DNA of 8,779 bases from the NCBI GenBank assembly GCA_947489175.1, contig CANLED010000070.1, positions 1-8,779 on the forward strand, in the 5' to 3' direction. The DNA comes from Chitinophagaceae bacterium (GTDB lineage Bacteria; Bacteroidota; Bacteroidia; Chitinophagales; Chitinophagaceae). This document shows positions 6,814 through 8,779 of this stretch, piece after piece. A program made the translations under genes and the position numbers. Positions within the stretch are counted from its first letter, which is position 1; each line of letters begins with the position of its first letter. The notes under the pieces are model-generated. The model did not search any database. It was not told the DNA's origin and was given only the letters and a program-made list of their open reading frames with translations.

Positions 6814-8523
6814 TTAAAAGAAAAATCTTGAAATCAAGTAGATAAGTGCGGCAAGAATAGCACTTACTGGGATTGTTAAAATCCAGGCAACCAACAAAGA
6901 AGAGGTTACTCCCCACCTAACAGCACTAAGACGCTTAGTGGCACCAACTCCAATAATTGACCCTGTAATAGTATGGGTTGTTGAAACGGGTATTCCCATC
7001 TGACCTGTAAAAAACAAGGTGAAAGCACCAGCTGTTTCAGCAGCAACTCCTTCTAAAGGAGTTACTTTAGTGATCTTAGTCCCCATGGTTTTAACAATTT
7101 TCCATCCGCCGCTCATAGTACCTAGACCTATTGCGATATAGCAAGAAATAGGCACCCAATTAGGAAGTTGTGAAAAGTCTTGGATACTTCCGCTTGCTAT
7201 CAAGGCAGCACCTATGATTCCCATTACTTTTTGTGCATCATTACCGCCATGGCCAATGCTGAATGCAGCAGAGCTGAACAGCTGTAATTTTTTGAACATA
7301 TTCGCAACACTATAAGCAGTTGGGTTTTTTATTTTTTCAACATATAGATAAACAAGCATAAATAAAAGTGATGTAAGGACGATCCCCCATACAATTATAT
7401 TATTTTCAGACTTTTCAATGTCTTTTTTGAAAGACTTACCTATGTCAAACCCTTTAATTTTACCTTTAATTTTATTTAAATTTTGATTGTCAAAAGGATA
7501 AATTAAGTTCATTGCTGCAATGGCGCTATCCATACTTATTTCTTTTTTTAAGTATTTCTTTAGCGGTTCTTTGTACTTTTCTGTTTCAATTTTTGCAAAA
7601 TCATATTCTTTTTTATTAGCAATATTTTCAACAGCCAATGCTTCCAAAATCAAAAAGTTGTTTGTATTTCTAACCTCATCTTTCAGTTTACTAACCTCTA
7701 TATCTTGTAACAAACCATTTTCTATGGCATAATGTGCTATTGAGTCTGCTCCAAGTTTATCATATTTTGAAACCAAAGGGGCAAGTTGTTCGTAAATAAC
7801 TTTGGCTTTTTCAAGTTTTTCTTTAGCCCCATCTAATGATTTTTTAGCATCTGAATCATTGCTTTTTTCGATAGAAAGCTCCAAGGCATTTGCATAATCA
7901 GCTTTGTATTTATCAAGTTTGATAAATTTTTGAAGACCTTCATCCATTTTTTTCTCCTCGAAAACGTCGAAAATGAACACTGTAATTAAGGTTACGAATG
8001 TAATGATGGCTAACCGAATCCAAATATTTCTATATATGGTAACTATGGTAATAAAAATTGAAATAGCCATGCCAATTAATGGTGCAAAGAAGATGAACAG
8101 CACTGTTTTTACTATTGTTTCGCTATCTACAATTTTAGCCCATGATACATCTGTTCCTTGGGTAATCAATCCATGTGTAATAGCCGCCCCTGCAAACCCC
8201 CCTATTAGAGTATGAGAAGATGAAGAAGGAATACCATACCACCACGTAAGTAAGTTCCAAATGATTGCCGCAACTAAACCTGCCAAAATTACTTGAAGTG
8301 TGATAAACTCTTTAAAAACTGTTTTGCTAATTGTGTTTGCAACAGCGTGATCTTTGAATATAAAATATGCTACACAGTTAAATAATGCTGCCCATAGCAC
8401 TGCTTGAAAAGGCGTAAGTACTTTTGTTGAAACAACGGTCGCTATTGAATTGGCGGCATCATGGAAGCCGTTGATGTAATCGAATAGCAAAGCCAATATG
8501 ATGATAACTAATAGAAGGGACAT
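6814..8523 (-). CDS. Inorganic phosphate transporter, PiT (PHO4) family, with long central hydrophilic insertion
   Basis: Inner-membrane permease for low-affinity phosphate (or metal-phosphate) uptake driven by an ion gradient. The protein has 569 residues. Both inverted PiT repeats are intact: the first has GFHDAANSIATVVSTKVLTP (19-38) and GIPSSSSHTLIGG (97-109); the second has GHGGNDAQKVMGIIG (424-438) and GIPVSTTHTITGSIIGVG (510-527). Hydrophobic segments by eye lie near 1-18, 41-57, 76-96, 105-121, 137-163, 168-186, 377-395, 413-445, 458-470, 495-507, 514-527 and 539-565. Between residues 187 and 376 lies a charged, Lys/Glu-rich, probably helical section of about 190 residues that contains no recognised motif; it resembles the enlarged middle section of other Bacteroidota PiT proteins. 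The start ATG at 8523 gives an immediate membrane segment. It follows a DUF47 gene after 39 bases, the usual PiT accessory partner. Coupling ion (Na+ or H+) cannot be told. Confidence 0.95.
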   Translation of the reverse strand: MSLLLVIIILALLFDYINGFHDAANSIATVVSTKVLTPFQAVLWAALFNCVAYFIFKDHAVANTISKTVFKEFITLQVILAGLVAAIIWNLLTWWYGIPSSSSHTLIGGFAGAAITHGLITQGTDVSWAKIVDSETIVKTVLFIFFAPLIGMAISIFITIVTIYRNIWIRLAIITFVTLITVFIFDVFEEKKMDEGLQKFIKLDKYKADYANALELSIEKSNDSDAKKSLDGAKEKLEKAKVIYEQLAPLVSKYDKLGADSIAHYAIENGLLQDIEVSKLKDEVRNTNNFLILEALAVENIANKKEYDFAKIETEKYKEPLKKYLKKEISMDSAIAAMNLIYPFDNQNLNKIKGKIKGFDIGKSFKKDIEKSENNIIVWGIVLTSLLFMLVYLYVEKIKNPTAYSVANMFKKLQLFSSAAFSIGHGGNDAQKVMGIIGAALIASGSIQDFSQLPNWVPISCYIAIGLGTMSGGWKIVKTMGTKITKVTPLEGVAAETAGAFTLFFTGQMGIPVSTTHTITGSIIGVGATKRLSAVRWGVTSSLLVAWILTIPVSAILAALIYLISRFFF

Positions 8524-8562
8524 ATAATATTTTTTATTGAATCAATCTAGGCTCTATTAATC

Positions 8563-8778
8563 TTAAGAGTATTTGATAATAATAGATTCAATAACATTTG
8601 CAGCATCCTCACATTTGTCAGTTGCTATTTCAAGAACTTGATAAATTTCTCTTTTTTTAATTACTTCTTTGAAATCATTTTCATGTTGAAAAAGAAGTTC
8701 AATGCTCATGTCGAACACATCATCAGCAGAATTTTCAATGCTGTTGATTTTGATAAGTGCACTGGTCATTTCTCTTAG
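8563..8778 (-). CDS. DUF47 / PhoU-like phosphate transport accessory protein, C-terminal part (5' end outside window)
   Basis: The frame is open to the right edge, so the visible 71 or so residues are only the C-terminal third of a protein that is usually about 210-220 residues. The Met at 8769 is internal; the frame continues upstream with Leu-Arg-Glu. The tail matches the DUF47 (UPF0111) pattern: IENSADDVFDMSIELLF, then KREIYQVLEIATDKCEDAANVIESIIIKYS, the family's final two helices with the acidic, metal-binding-like ExxxDxxED pattern of PhoU folds. DUF47 proteins are encoded next to PiT permeases and are thought to modulate them. Here the gene lies 39 bases upstream of the PiT gene on the same strand, almost surely one operon. 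Family assignment is firm; the biochemical role is inferred from the family. Confidence 0.88.
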   Translation of the reverse strand, partial: LREMTSALIKINSIENSADDVFDMSIELLFQHENDFKEVIKKREIYQVLEIATDKCEDAANVIESIIIKYS

Positions 8779-8779
8779 A

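Noticed and set aside
6590..6916. 108-codon open frame on the minus strand across the nadB / PiT junction
   Set aside because: It overlaps the 3' ends of two certain genes and the terminator hairpin, and its translation has no family features. It is a chance frame.
8563..8769. A complete small gene of 68 codons starting at the Met at 8769
   Set aside because: The frame stays open to the window edge, and the sequence matches only the C-terminal helices of DUF47 proteins, so it is a truncated larger gene.

Overview
The window is chromosomal DNA from a member of the Bacteroidota, probably a Cytophagales or Chitinophagaceae type (the finer placement is inference). The evidence is the Bacteroidota-like C-terminal half of RNA polymerase beta, AT-rich DNA with A/T-rich spacers, no convincing Shine-Dalgarno sequences ahead of the starts, and a PiT phosphate transporter with a long hydrophilic middle section. 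There are no tRNAs, rRNAs, insertion sequences, CRISPR arrays or phage genes. All genes look like core or housekeeping genes of similar composition.

Layout from left to right. (1) The C-terminal 759 residues of rpoB read rightward from the left edge and end at 2281, followed 22 bases later by a strong hairpin terminator. rpoC, normally the next gene, is absent. (2) A secreted alpha/beta-hydrolase of the PHB depolymerase / feruloyl esterase type lies on the minus strand (2421-3284). It converges on rpoB and diverges from the next operon. (3) A compact rightward operon nadC-nadA-nadB (3391-6741) has a 4-base spacer between nadC and nadA and a 1-base TAATG overlap between nadA and nadB. (4) A near-perfect bidirectional terminator (6757-6796) ends this operon and also the facing leftward operon. 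(5) The leftward operon is a DUF47/PhoU-like accessory gene, cut by the right edge, followed by a PiT-family phosphate permease.

The three nad genes make the complete de novo route from aspartate to nicotinate mononucleotide: NadB oxidises L-aspartate to iminoaspartate, NadA condenses it with dihydroxyacetone phosphate to quinolinate, and NadC converts quinolinate plus PRPP to nicotinate mononucleotide. The DUF47-PiT pair is a low-affinity phosphate uptake module. The esterase has no evident partner.

I see no clearly undescribed multi-gene system. The observation most worth checking is the apparent separation of rpoB from rpoC, followed by the roughly 190-residue insertion in the PiT transporter.
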